Assembly: GCA_020621905.1 (NCBI GenBank)
Contig: JAHRYZ010000011.1
Span: forward strand, 1 to 34,421
Length of the DNA stretch: 34,421 bases
From: Rhizobium sp.
GTDB lineage: Bacteria; Pseudomonadota; Alphaproteobacteria; Rhizobiales; Rhizobiaceae
Direction of reading: 5' to 3'
In this document: piece by piece, positions 22,053 through 30,384 of the stretch
Numbering within the stretch: the stretch's first letter is position 1
Layout of the letters: every line of letters starts with the position of its first letter
Program-made: the position numbers and the translations under genes
The notes under the pieces: generated by a model
Told to the model about the DNA's origin: nothing
Database searches by the model: none
Seen by the model: only the letters and a program-made list of their open reading frames with translations

Positions 22053-23664
22053 CTACATCATCGCGGTGGACGTTGGGACGGGCAGTGCCCGGGCCGGCCT
22101 GTTTGACCTCAGTGGCGTGCAGATCGCCCGTGACGTTGCACCGATCTCGCTCGCCCAGCCGCGCGAAAGACACCTCGAACAGGACAGCGAGGAGATCTGG
22201 GCGGCCGTCTGCCGCACGGTCCGTTCGGTCGTGGACAAGGCCGGTATCGCGCCCGACGCGGTGCGCGCCATCGGCTTCGATGCGACCTGCTCGCTGGTCG
22301 TGCGTGATCGTCAGGGCAAGCCGCTGTCGATTTCGACCACCGGCCGCGCCAATCTGGACACGCTTTTGTGGATGGACCACCGGGCGGTGGAACAGGCGGA
22401 GCGCTGCAATGCCACCGGCGATCCGCTGCTCGATCGCTATGGCGGCCGCCTGTCCGCCGAAATGCAGGTACCGAAGCTCCTGTGGCTGAAGGAGGAGATG
22501 CCGGACACCTGGGAACGGGCCGGCTTCATGTTCGACCTGTCCGACTATCTCACATGGCGGGCCACGGGCTCGACCAAACGCGGGCACTCGCCGCTCGCCT
22601 CCAAATGGGGCTTTGGGCCACAGGCGCCGGGCGAGGCGCCTGGCGATTTCTACGCGCTGGTCGGGGTCGAGGACGTGGTCGAGCGCGCGGCCCTGCCGGA
22701 GAGCACTCTGGTAGCCACCGAGGTGGTGGGTAATCTGTCGGTGGAGGCGGCCGATCAGCTGGGGCTGACCATCGGCTGCTGCGTCGCTCCGGGCCTGGTC
22801 GACGCCTATGCCGGCACGATCGCCCTCTTCAGCCTTCCGGACGTACTCTCCGAAGACCGGCTGGAAACGCATCTGGCGCTGATCGCCGGAACGTCGAGCT
22901 GCGTGGTGCAGCTGACGCGGCAAAGCGTGCAGGCCGAGGGATGCTGGGGCGCCTTTCGCGACGTGGCGATCGCGGGCTTGTGGCTGACGGAGGCCGGTCA
23001 GTCGGCATCCGGCGCGCTGCTCGACCACATCCTGCAGACCCATCCCGCCGGCGGAGATCCCAGCCGGGCACGGCATGCGCAGATCCTCGACCATGTCGCC
23101 GAACGCATCGCGGCGGAGGGCCCGGGTTACGGCCTGCCGATTCATGTGCTTCCCGATTTTCACGGCACTCGATCGCCGACGACCGATCCCGGTCTCACCG
23201 GCAGCCTGACGGGCATGACGCTCGATCGCAGTTTCGAGAGCCTGTGCCGCCTCTATTGGCGCACCTGCGTGGCGCTCGCCTGCGGCATTCGCCACATCAT
23301 CGCCCATATGCCGGGCGAGCCGGGCCGCGTCGCCACGCTGGCGATAGCCGGCGGCTTTTCGAACCACCCGCTCATCCCGCAGCTCTATGCCGATGCCATC
23401 GGCTGCACCGTGCTGACGCCGGTCGATCAGGACGCCGTGCTGCTGGGGACCGCCCAGCATGCGGCGGTCACTGCCGGCCTCTTTGCCGACATGGCGGCGG
23501 CGGGTTCCGCCATGACGATCCGCATGCGCTCCACCGCGCCCAATCCCGCGCGGCGGAATTTCTACGAACGGGACTATGCGGCGCTGATGACGATGATGCG
23601 CCATCGGGCCGAGCTTGCACTTCTTCAGGACGGTGACAGTCTGGGGCTTCACGAGGCCGAGTGA
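22045..23664 (+). CDS. FGGY-family carbohydrate kinase (ribulokinase-like)
   Basis: This 539-residue sugar kinase begins MHDYIIAVDVGTGSARAGLF, which is the phosphate-binding DxGTxS motif of FGGY kinases. WMDHRAVEQAE, RLSAEMQVPKLLWLKEEMP, AGTSSCVVQL and LPDFHGTRSP are typical of the ribulokinase-like (YpCarbK/D-ribulose kinase) branch rather than of classical XylB. C-terminal ATP-site residues lie in IAGGFSNHPLIPQLYADAIG. It is intact and overlaps the HAD gene by eight bases. In this operon it would phosphorylate the ketose made by SmoS or MtlK; fructose, xylulose and ribulose are all possible, and family resemblance favours D-ribulose. Confidence 0.9.
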   Translation: MHDYIIAVDVGTGSARAGLFDLSGVQIARDVAPISLAQPRERHLEQDSEEIWAAVCRTVRSVVDKAGIAPDAVRAIGFDATCSLVVRDRQGKPLSISTTGRANLDTLLWMDHRAVEQAERCNATGDPLLDRYGGRLSAEMQVPKLLWLKEEMPDTWERAGFMFDLSDYLTWRATGSTKRGHSPLASKWGFGPQAPGEAPGDFYALVGVEDVVERAALPESTLVATEVVGNLSVEAADQLGLTIGCCVAPGLVDAYAGTIALFSLPDVLSEDRLETHLALIAGTSSCVVQLTRQSVQAEGCWGAFRDVAIAGLWLTEAGQSASGALLDHILQTHPAGGDPSRARHAQILDHVAERIAAEGPGYGLPIHVLPDFHGTRSPTTDPGLTGSLTGMTLDRSFESLCRLYWRTCVALACGIRHIIAHMPGEPGRVATLAIAGGFSNHPLIPQLYADAIGCTVLTPVDQDAVLLGTAQHAAVTAGLFADMAAAGSAMTIRMRSTAPNPARRNFYERDYAALMTMMRHRAELALLQDGDSLGLHEAE

Positions 23665-23756
23665 GGACGACCGCCGGATCATGCGGATAGCGGCTTCACT
23701 TGCGGGTCAGCTCGCGCGCTTTCTCGATCCGTCATTTCCGCCGGGGGCAGAGACCT

Positions 23757-24776
23757 TCACAATGCCATGGTGTCGATGGTTCGGCCGAGACGCAGATGCT
23801 CGCCGGCGGACGTCACCAGATCGACGGCGACCTCCGGCTGGCGGTCGAGGATGGAGCGCATGTGCTCGAGGTTGATCAGGCTGAAGGCCGTCGAATAGCC
23901 GTCGGCGGTGGTCGCGTCGGGGGCAATGACGGTGAGGCGCCGGTAGCGCGGCGGCACGCTGCCCTGACGGGGATCGAGGATGTGGCTGAAACGGCCGGCG
24001 GGATCGAAGCGGAAGCCGGAGAAGGCGGAGGTGGCGATCGCGCGGTCGATCAGCGGGATCACCGTCTCGCCCGCCCGATCGGCCTGGGTTTCGGCAATGC
24101 CGATGCGCCAGGGCGAACCGTCTGGCTGTGCACCGATCGCGCGGCCCTCGCCCATGTCGACGAGGCTGCTGTCGATGCCTTCTTCTCGCAGCAGCGCGAC
24201 CACCCGGTCGGTGACATAGCCCTGGGCGATGCCGTTCAGTGTCAGCGCCATGCCGCGCCGGGCAAAGGCGATGCGGTCGGGGTTGAAGCGCACGGCGCCG
24301 AAATCGACAAGCGCCTTTGCTCGCTCCATATCGGCGGCGGATGGTCCGGAGGCTGCGGCGTCAGGCCTGGCGAAATGGCGGGCATAGACGGCAAAGAGCG
24401 GCTGCACGCTGGGGTCGAAGGCGCCTCCGGTCATTTCGAAAACGGTCCGGCTGGCCTCAAGCACCTGAACCAGATCCTGCGGCGGCATGGCGAGCGCGCC
24501 CATACGGTTCAGCTCACACAGCGCCGATGTGTCGCGATAGAGGCTGAGAATCGATTCCAGCCGTTCGACCTCTGCCACGGCGCGGCGGACGAGGGCCTCG
24601 GCTCTCGTCCTGTCGGGATGATTGAGGATCAGTGTCGCGGGGGCTCCCAGCGCCTGGCCCTTCCAGACGACAGGATCCGTTGCGGCTAAGGCCGGGCCGG
24701 CAGAAGCCATGAGCGGCAGCCCGGCGGCCGCGGCCATGATGCAGATCGCCCGGCGGCGCGTGAAGGTGTCAGCCAT
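23757..24776 (-). CDS. nosX: NosX, ApbE-type FAD:protein FMN transferase
   Basis: NosX attaches FMN covalently to a threonine of NosR, which keeps electron supply to N2O reductase working. The 339-residue protein starts MADTFTRRRAICIMAAAAGL, with a twin-arginine motif and hydrophobic stretch for Tat export. It has the ApbE fold (GAPATLILNHPDRTRAEALV; LNRMGALAMPPQDLVQVLEA; FDPSVQPLFAVY; LNGIAQGYVTDRVVALLREE; SHILDPRQG). The usual DxGG nucleotide motif reads DMGEGRAIG, as is common in the NosX branch. Start 24776 has AGGGAC upstream and overlaps the nosL end by eight bases. It is the last gene of the nos operon and converges on the sugar kinase gene. Confidence 0.93.
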   Translation of the reverse strand: MADTFTRRRAICIMAAAAGLPLMASAGPALAATDPVVWKGQALGAPATLILNHPDRTRAEALVRRAVAEVERLESILSLYRDTSALCELNRMGALAMPPQDLVQVLEASRTVFEMTGGAFDPSVQPLFAVYARHFARPDAAASGPSAADMERAKALVDFGAVRFNPDRIAFARRGMALTLNGIAQGYVTDRVVALLREEGIDSSLVDMGEGRAIGAQPDGSPWRIGIAETQADRAGETVIPLIDRAIATSAFSGFRFDPAGRFSHILDPRQGSVPPRYRRLTVIAPDATTADGYSTAFSLINLEHMRSILDRQPEVAVDLVTSAGEHLRLGRTIDTMAL

Positions 24777-25339
24777 GATCGTGTCCCTCTGCGTTCTCGC
24801 TGGTACCTTCTGGATCGAATGCGGAACCGTCCGTCGGCGCGTCACTGCCGAAGCCTAGGATATAGTCCTTCGGCATGTCGTCGAACCTGACCAAGCGGCC
24901 GCCATGCTTTTCGGCGAAGGATTTCGCGTCCGCTTCCACGGAGAAGGGAACGGCTTCCTCGGTGCCCATGCCGCCGCGCTGGGCGCTGCCAATGACGAAG
25001 AATGCTTTCTTCGCATCAATCCAGTTTTCCGCTCCCGGCTCGTCCCAGCTCGGCGCCTTGCTCATGTCGGACACGTAGATCGCCGCGATGTCGCGCGGCT
25101 CTTCCGGCAGCATGGTGAAGGCGAGGGTGTCGCGCGCGGAGGAGAACCAGATGGCCTCGGGGATCTGCTGCAGGATGATCGCCCTGGGGCCGGCATGTTC
25201 CAGCACATTCATGCCGCAGTAGCGGCCATGGCCTCTTCGGTCAGCGCGAAGGGCGGCGGCATGGCGGCTTCGTCTCCGCCGCTGCAGGCAGAAAGCAGGA
25301 GCGAGGCGGCAAGCGCGCCATGGCGATGGAAAGTCTCAT
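24769..25339 (-). CDS. nosL: NosL copper chaperone lipoprotein, frameshifted near 25225 and 25320
   Basis: NosL is an outer-membrane-type lipoprotein that delivers Cu(I) to the NosDFY-NosZ assembly path. The clean C-terminal part contains CGMNVLEHAGPRAIIL, the conserved copper-binding Cys/Met region, and FVIGSAQRGGMGTEEAVPFS. The true start is ATG at 25339 behind a strong AGGAGGAAGT site. From there the signal peptide and lipobox (LLLSAC followed by SGGDEAA) lie in a second frame. One base is missing near 25320 (GGCGCGCTT for GGCGGCGCTT) and another near 25225 (ATGGCCGC for ATGGGCCGC). The repaired length is about 190 residues. It overlaps nosX and, by ATGA, the likely end of nosY. Confidence 0.88.
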
Positions 25340-26160
25340 ACTTCCTCCTCGAAAGATGACGGTCGCACAGCCGAGAGGCACGATCGTCAGAGTGTCAGTG
25401 CTGCGATCAGCGCAGGTGCGGTGAGGCCCGTATGGGCGGCGATGCCTCCCATGCCCGACAGCGCGCCGGCATTGCCCGATCCGAGATTGAGCAGCCGGTA
25501 GGCGTCCGTCGGGTTGGCGAGCAGAAGAAGGTCGAGCAACAAGGCGGGCACGGCCTGGCCCTTGGCGGCGACCAGTCCCCCGAGCAGCGCCATGTCGTAG
25601 ATCAGCACGAAGAACAGCCAGATGCCGATGGCGATTCCGCCCGCCGTGCTGCGCTCGCTGACCAACGTGCTGGTGAGGTAGCCGACGGCGAGGAATACGG
25701 CGCCGAGCAGGACGGAGGAGCCGATCATGGACAGGAAGGCGCGCCAGCTGTCGATCGCGATATCAGCGCCGGTCACCGTCAGGGCGGCCGCCGCCGCGCC
25801 ATAGCCGATCGCCGTGGCGAAAGCGAGGATGGCGAGATGGCCGAGGAACTTGCCGAAGATCACCTCGCTGCGGCCGATCGGATAGCTCAGCAGCAGGACC
25901 ATGGTGCCGCGCTCGGACTCGCCGACGATCGCATCGTGCGACAGGAGGAGCGCGATCAGCGGCACGAGGAAGATGGTGAGGCTCGACAGGCTGACGATCA
26001 CCACGTCGAGGCGATTGACGCCGACATTGCCGGTAGGCGCGCTTCCGAGGAAGGACAGGGTGAGCGCCAGCGCCGCAAGCAGCAGGGTCGTCGCCAGAAC
26101 CCAGCGGTTGCGCAGGCCCTCCTGGATCTCCTTACGGGCGATGATGAGGATGTTCGTCAT
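25336..26160 (-). CDS. nosY: NosY, ABC transporter permease for NosZ maturation, frameshifted near its 3' end
   Basis: NosY is the membrane subunit of the NosDFY complex needed to build the CuZ centre of NosZ. The sequence MTNILIIARKEIQEGLRNRW is the usual NosY start, and six hydrophobic segments follow, with HDAIVGESERGTMVLLLSYP between helices. The frame stops at 25387 after ALIAALTL, about 18 residues short. The next bases in another frame read TIVPLGCATVIFR, the expected last helix, and a stop at 25336-25338 would overlap the nosL ATG. I therefore annotate to 25336. About three lost bases would give a normal ending of FRRREV type. It starts with a four-base overlap on nosF. Confidence 0.9.
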
Positions 26161-27071
26161 GCCGGTGACTGCCCTTCAAGAAAATGCGCATAAAGCTCGT
26201 CGAGCGTCGGTTCGGCGACCGTCAGCGCTGCGAGAAGGGACGGGTCCGCCGTCATGTCATGGAGCAGGGCGATCTTATCTTCGGGTGCCACGTCGGTCTC
26301 GAAAATTCCGCCTGCCGTCCGTTTCCAGTCGGTGGCTCCCCGGGTCCAGCCGGGCGAGGCATCCCCGGCGGCGAGCCTGACGCCGATGCGCGTCGGCAGC
26401 CGGGCGATGTGGCGCAACTCGTCGAGCGTGCCGTCGGCGATCTTGACGCCGCGATTGACGATGATGACGCGATCCGCCCGATCCTCGAGTTCGGTCAGCG
26501 CGTGCGAGGACAGAAGCACGGTGGCGCCGCCGGCGCGAAGGTCGGTGATCAGATCGTAGAAATTGCGGCGCAGCGCCGGGTCGAGACCGCTGGTCGGCTC
26601 GTCCAGCAAGAGCACGCGCGGCTCGCCGAGCAGCGCCTGGGCGAGACCGAGACGCTGGCGCATGCCCTTGGAATAGGTGCGTACCGGCCGGTCGGCCGCT
26701 TCCTGGGCCAGGCCCACGCGCTCGAACAGGGCGTCGGCGGAGGAGAGTTCCACCCGCTTCAGCCGGGCATAGAAGGCGAGCGTCTCGCGTCCGGTCAGCG
26801 CCATGTGGAAGGAGACGCTTTCGGGCAGATAGCCGAGCCGCTGGCGAACATGGAAATCGCCGCGGGCCGGATCCTCGCCGAGCACGCTGACGGTTCCAGT
26901 CGTCGGGCGGATCAGGCCGAGCATGAGCTTGATCAGCGTCGTCTTGCCGGCACCGTTGTGGCCGACGAGCGCGATCGTTTCGCCGGCGTTCAAGGTGAAG
27001 GTCACGTCCTTCACCGCCTGAACTGGGCCATAGCGTTTGGACACGCCGGCGGTGGTTACCGTCGCCGTCAT
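26157..27071 (-). CDS. nosF: NosF, ABC transporter ATP-binding protein for NosZ maturation
   Basis: NosF is the ATPase of the NosDFY complex. The 304-residue protein has Walker A (GHNGAGKTT, residues 37-45), the signature YSKGMRQRLGLAQAL, Walker B VLLLDEPTSGLD and the H-loop SSHAL. The ATG at 27071 was chosen because it overlaps the nosD stop by ATGA and gives the normal NosF N-terminus [20 protein letters not shown]; the frame is open further upstream inside nosD. It is intact. The 3' end overlaps nosY by four bases. Confidence 0.95.
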   Translation of the reverse strand: MTATVTTAGVSKRYGPVQAVKDVTFTLNAGETIALVGHNGAGKTTLIKLMLGLIRPTTGTVSVLGEDPARGDFHVRQRLGYLPESVSFHMALTGRETLAFYARLKRVELSSADALFERVGLAQEAADRPVRTYSKGMRQRLGLAQALLGEPRVLLLDEPTSGLDPALRRNFYDLITDLRAGGATVLLSSHALTELEDRADRVIIVNRGVKIADGTLDELRHIARLPTRIGVRLAAGDASPGWTRGATDWKRTAGGIFETDVAPEDKIALLHDMTADPSLLAALTVAEPTLDELYAHFLEGQSPA

Positions 27072-28444
27072 TGGATCGCCTTCTTCGCTGCCATAGGCGC
27101 CATCAGGGGATGGCTGTCGACCACGCCGCCGGGCAGGAGCGCCGGAAACTGGGCCTGGGCCCAGCGGATCACCTGGACCGCGGGACTCGACATCAGGATC
27201 TTCGCCTGCGGCGAGGTCCACAGCACCTGGTCGATCAGGTCGTTCGGCCGATAGGGATTGTCGGCGATGCCGTCGCCGTCGAGATCGAAGGCCGGATTGT
27301 CGCTCCAGTAGTTGCCGCGGCCCTCGTTCGACCAGTCGAGATAGCGCGTGCCGACATATTTGACCTGGTTGCGGTTGTTGATGAAGGCGTTGCCCGTCAT
27401 CGTATTGCCTTCCGAGCCCGCGGTGAAATGGATGCCGATCGCGCAGTTCTCGAACAGGTTGCCGAGGAAGCGGTTCTTGTTGGCATTGTAGATGAAGACG
27501 CATTTTTCCGGGCCGAGGCGTTCGCCGTTCGCGGCGACGACGGCATCGTCCGTCGTCTTCGGCAAGCCGTGCTCGCCGGATTGCGTTCCGGCGGAAAGCC
27601 AGCGGTCGACCGGCTGCATCCGGCCGATGACCGTGTTGTCGCGCACCTCGGAACTCTTGGCGGTGTTGAGCAACAGGCCGTGGTCACGGTCCCCGTCGGA
27701 GAGATTCCCAATGATCTTGAGCCGGCTGGAATACATGATCGCATAGCCGACGGAGTTGCGGGTGGAGACGTTGTCGCTCACTTCGCTGTCATCGGTATAC
27801 ATGTAGTGGATGGCAAAGCGCAGGTCGCTGAACCGGTTGTGACTGAAGACGTTGCGCTTGCTGGCCATGGTGGCGATCCCGTCGCGGCCGAAGCGGATCT
27901 CGTTGCCGAGCACCTTGGCGCCGGGCGCATTCCAGATGGTCACGCCGCTGCCTGCCTCGCTCATGCGTCCGCTCTGGAGGCCGGTGATGCGGTTGTTGCG
28001 CGCAATGGAGTCCACCGCGCCGTAGAGGTAGATGCCGAAGAGATTGTCCGTGACGCTGTTGTCCTCGATGATTGCGCCGGTCGCGGCCTGGCCGGCATAA
28101 ATGCCGGAATCCCGGGTGGTGAGATCGCGGCCCGAGCCGCTGACGGAAAGCCCACGCACGGTTACGCCCGCGGCCTCGATCGTCACCACGCTGCCCTTGC
28201 CATTGCCGGCAATCGCCGCGCCCGGCCTGCCCGCGATGACCAGAGGCTTGTCGATGGTGATCGGTCCGGCAAAGACGCCCGGCTCGAGGGTGAGCACGTC
28301 GCCGGCGGCCGCCCCGGCGATGATTTCCTGCAATGCGGGACCGTTCGGCGAGACCGCGAGGTCCGCCGCCCAGGCCATGGCTGGAAGGGCGGCCAGGGTG
28401 GCCGCCATTCCAAATCGTGTCGTCAGGAGACGAGCAATCATCAT
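27068..28444 (-). CDS. nosD: NosD, periplasmic copper-processing protein of NosZ maturation
   Basis: NosD is a periplasmic right-handed beta-helix protein that works with NosFY to assemble the CuZ site. The 458-residue protein begins [20 protein letters not shown] with a Sec signal peptide cleaved near AWA. It contains many CASH/parallel beta-helix repeats (for example [40 protein letters not shown]) and the conserved NosD C-terminal part ([31 protein letters not shown]). The start overlaps the nosZ stop by four bases (ATGA). A start three bases later is equally possible. It is intact. Confidence 0.95.
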   Translation of the reverse strand: MMIARLLTTRFGMAATLAALPAMAWAADLAVSPNGPALQEIIAGAAAGDVLTLEPGVFAGPITIDKPLVIAGRPGAAIAGNGKGSVVTIEAAGVTVRGLSVSGSGRDLTTRDSGIYAGQAATGAIIEDNSVTDNLFGIYLYGAVDSIARNNRITGLQSGRMSEAGSGVTIWNAPGAKVLGNEIRFGRDGIATMASKRNVFSHNRFSDLRFAIHYMYTDDSEVSDNVSTRNSVGYAIMYSSRLKIIGNLSDGDRDHGLLLNTAKSSEVRDNTVIGRMQPVDRWLSAGTQSGEHGLPKTTDDAVVAANGERLGPEKCVFIYNANKNRFLGNLFENCAIGIHFTAGSEGNTMTGNAFINNRNQVKYVGTRYLDWSNEGRGNYWSDNPAFDLDGDGIADNPYRPNDLIDQVLWTSPQAKILMSSPAVQVIRWAQAQFPALLPGGVVDSHPLMAPMAAKKAIQ

Positions 28445-30360
28445 GCCGCCTTCGGTTCGACGAACATGCGGCCCTTCATCTCCATGTGCATGGCATGGCA
28501 GAACCACGAGCAATAATACCACCAGACACCCGGCTTGTTGGCCTTGAAGGTGACCGAGGCGGTGGCCTGCGGTCCGACCTCCATGTTGATGCCGTAGTTG
28601 ATGATGGCGAAGCCGTGGGTCAGGTCTTCCACCTCGTCGATATTGGTGACGTAGACGGTGACCTCGTCGCCCTGCTTGACCTGGAAGCTTTCCAGTCCGA
28701 AGGCCGGAGCGACCGAGGTCATGTAGACGCGCACCTTGTCGCCGTCGCGGATGACCGTGCTGTCGGCCATCAGGTCGACGCTGTCGATCTTGGCCTGGGC
28801 GACCGCATCGGCGAAGAACGGGTCGTTGCGATCCCAGACATGCACCGGGTTGATCTTCGAGGCGTGCACGATGGTGGCGTCATGCGGTTCGGCGAAGGAC
28901 GGACCGTCGTGGACGATGACCATCTCGTCGCCGGAAATGTCGATCAGCTGGTCGTTCTCCGGCTTCAGCGGGCCGACGTTCAGGTAGCGGTCCTTGGAGA
29001 ACTTGTTGAGCGAGACCAGCCACTTGCCATCGGCTTCCTTGGTCTGGCCCATGGAGGTATGGTTATGGCCCGGCTGGTAGTGCACGTCGAGCTTCTGGCG
29101 GATCGGATCGACCTTCTCGCCGGCATAGGCCTTTCTGGCGTCCTCGATGTTCCACTTGCACACCTGGCTGTCGATGAACAGCGTGGTATAGGCATTGCCC
29201 TTGCCGTCATAGGCCGTGTGCAACGGCCCGAGACCGAGTTCCGGCTCGGCCACGACGCAGTCGCGCGGCTTGATCTTGTCGTCGAACAGGTCGTCGAACT
29301 TGCGCACGTCGAACACCGTGACGGTCGGCGACAGCTTGCCGTTGGCGACGACGTGGATGCCGTCCGGCGCTGTGTTGATGCCGTGCGGGCTGTTGGAGAC
29401 CGGGATGTAGCGCGTGTAGGGCGAGCCATGGCGGCCGTCGATGACCGGAACGCCGCCCATCTCCTTGAAGTCGCCCTTGGCCACGGCCTCTTCGATCCGC
29501 TTCAGGTTGAAGACGACGATCCAGTCCTGCTCGTTGCCCATCATCTCGGCGAGATTGACGCCTTCTTCCGAATTATAGCAGGTCGCGAAGGCGTATTTGC
29601 CCTGGTAGTCGGCGTCGACATTGTCGAGATTGCCGTCGATCATGACCTGCCAGGCGACCTTCATCGTCTCGCCGTCCACCGCGGTGAAGATGGCGTGATA
29701 CTGCTTGTGGTCGTCGAGGATTTTGCCGTCGTTCGGGATCGGCACGCGGTCTTCGCCATTGGCGAAGACATAGCCGGTCTTCGGATATTTCTGCACGCGC
29801 AGGCCGTGGACCGTGTGCTGGTTCGGCAGCTGGATGATCTTGTCGCACTTCATCACGTCGAGGCGAATGCGGCAGACGCGCGTATTGGCCTTGTCGTTGG
29901 CATAGAGATAGCGGCCGTCATAGGTGCCGTCGGTGAAGGAGAGATGCGGGTGGTGAAGGTCGCCGTTCTGGAAGATGCCGCCGCGATCCGCCATGAATTC
30001 ACGGTCTTCCGGCAACATGCCATCCATCAGGATCTTGCGGCTCTCGTTGGTCTGGCCCCAGCCGGTGGCGCTGCAGCGGTTGAACACCGGAATGCGCATG
30101 AGTTCGCGCATCGACGGCAGGCCGACGATGCGGACTTCGCCTGACTGACCGCTGGAGAAGAAGGTATAATATTCATCCAGTTCGCCGGGTTTGACTTCAT
30201 AGCTGTGCTCATCCGAGCCTTGAGCCGCCGCCGGCGTGGCTGAGCCGCCGGTAAGGCTGATCGCTCCCCCGACGGTCGCCGCACCTGCTGCCGCCACGAA
30301 AGCCGTGGAACCCAGCATCTGGCGCCGGTTCAAGCGCATCTGGTTCTCTTCGTTTGACAT
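28441..30360 (-). CDS. nosZ: Nitrous oxide reductase, clade I (Tat-exported)
   Basis: NosZ reduces N2O to N2 in the periplasm. It is 639 residues long and intact. The N-terminus contains the twin-arginine signal [16 protein letters not shown], which places it in clade I. The beta-propeller domain carries the CuZ histidines, visible as DLHHPH (His136, His137, His139), HKQYH, SPHGI, PLHTAY and GHNHTSMG. The C-terminal cupredoxin domain has the CuA ligands in [12 protein letters not shown] (Cys617, Trp619, Cys621, His625, Met628). It lies between nosR and nosD. The GC content and codon use look like those of its neighbours. Confidence 0.98.
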   Translation of the reverse strand: MSNEENQMRLNRRQMLGSTAFVAAAGAATVGGAISLTGGSATPAAAQGSDEHSYEVKPGELDEYYTFFSSGQSGEVRIVGLPSMRELMRIPVFNRCSATGWGQTNESRKILMDGMLPEDREFMADRGGIFQNGDLHHPHLSFTDGTYDGRYLYANDKANTRVCRIRLDVMKCDKIIQLPNQHTVHGLRVQKYPKTGYVFANGEDRVPIPNDGKILDDHKQYHAIFTAVDGETMKVAWQVMIDGNLDNVDADYQGKYAFATCYNSEEGVNLAEMMGNEQDWIVVFNLKRIEEAVAKGDFKEMGGVPVIDGRHGSPYTRYIPVSNSPHGINTAPDGIHVVANGKLSPTVTVFDVRKFDDLFDDKIKPRDCVVAEPELGLGPLHTAYDGKGNAYTTLFIDSQVCKWNIEDARKAYAGEKVDPIRQKLDVHYQPGHNHTSMGQTKEADGKWLVSLNKFSKDRYLNVGPLKPENDQLIDISGDEMVIVHDGPSFAEPHDATIVHASKINPVHVWDRNDPFFADAVAQAKIDSVDLMADSTVIRDGDKVRVYMTSVAPAFGLESFQVKQGDEVTVYVTNIDEVEDLTHGFAIINYGINMEVGPQATASVTFKANKPGVWWYYCSWFCHAMHMEMKGRMFVEPKAA

Positions 30361-30384
30361 GATTGCCTCTCCTTGGCTGGTTGA

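Noticed and set aside
27068-28522. NosD starting at 28522
   Set aside because: It would overlap the CuA-coding end of nosZ. The start at 28444 gives the ATGA overlap and a proper signal peptide.
28333-30144. 603-codon plus-strand frame opposite nosZ
   Set aside because: It mirrors NosZ codons in reverse and shows no domain of its own.
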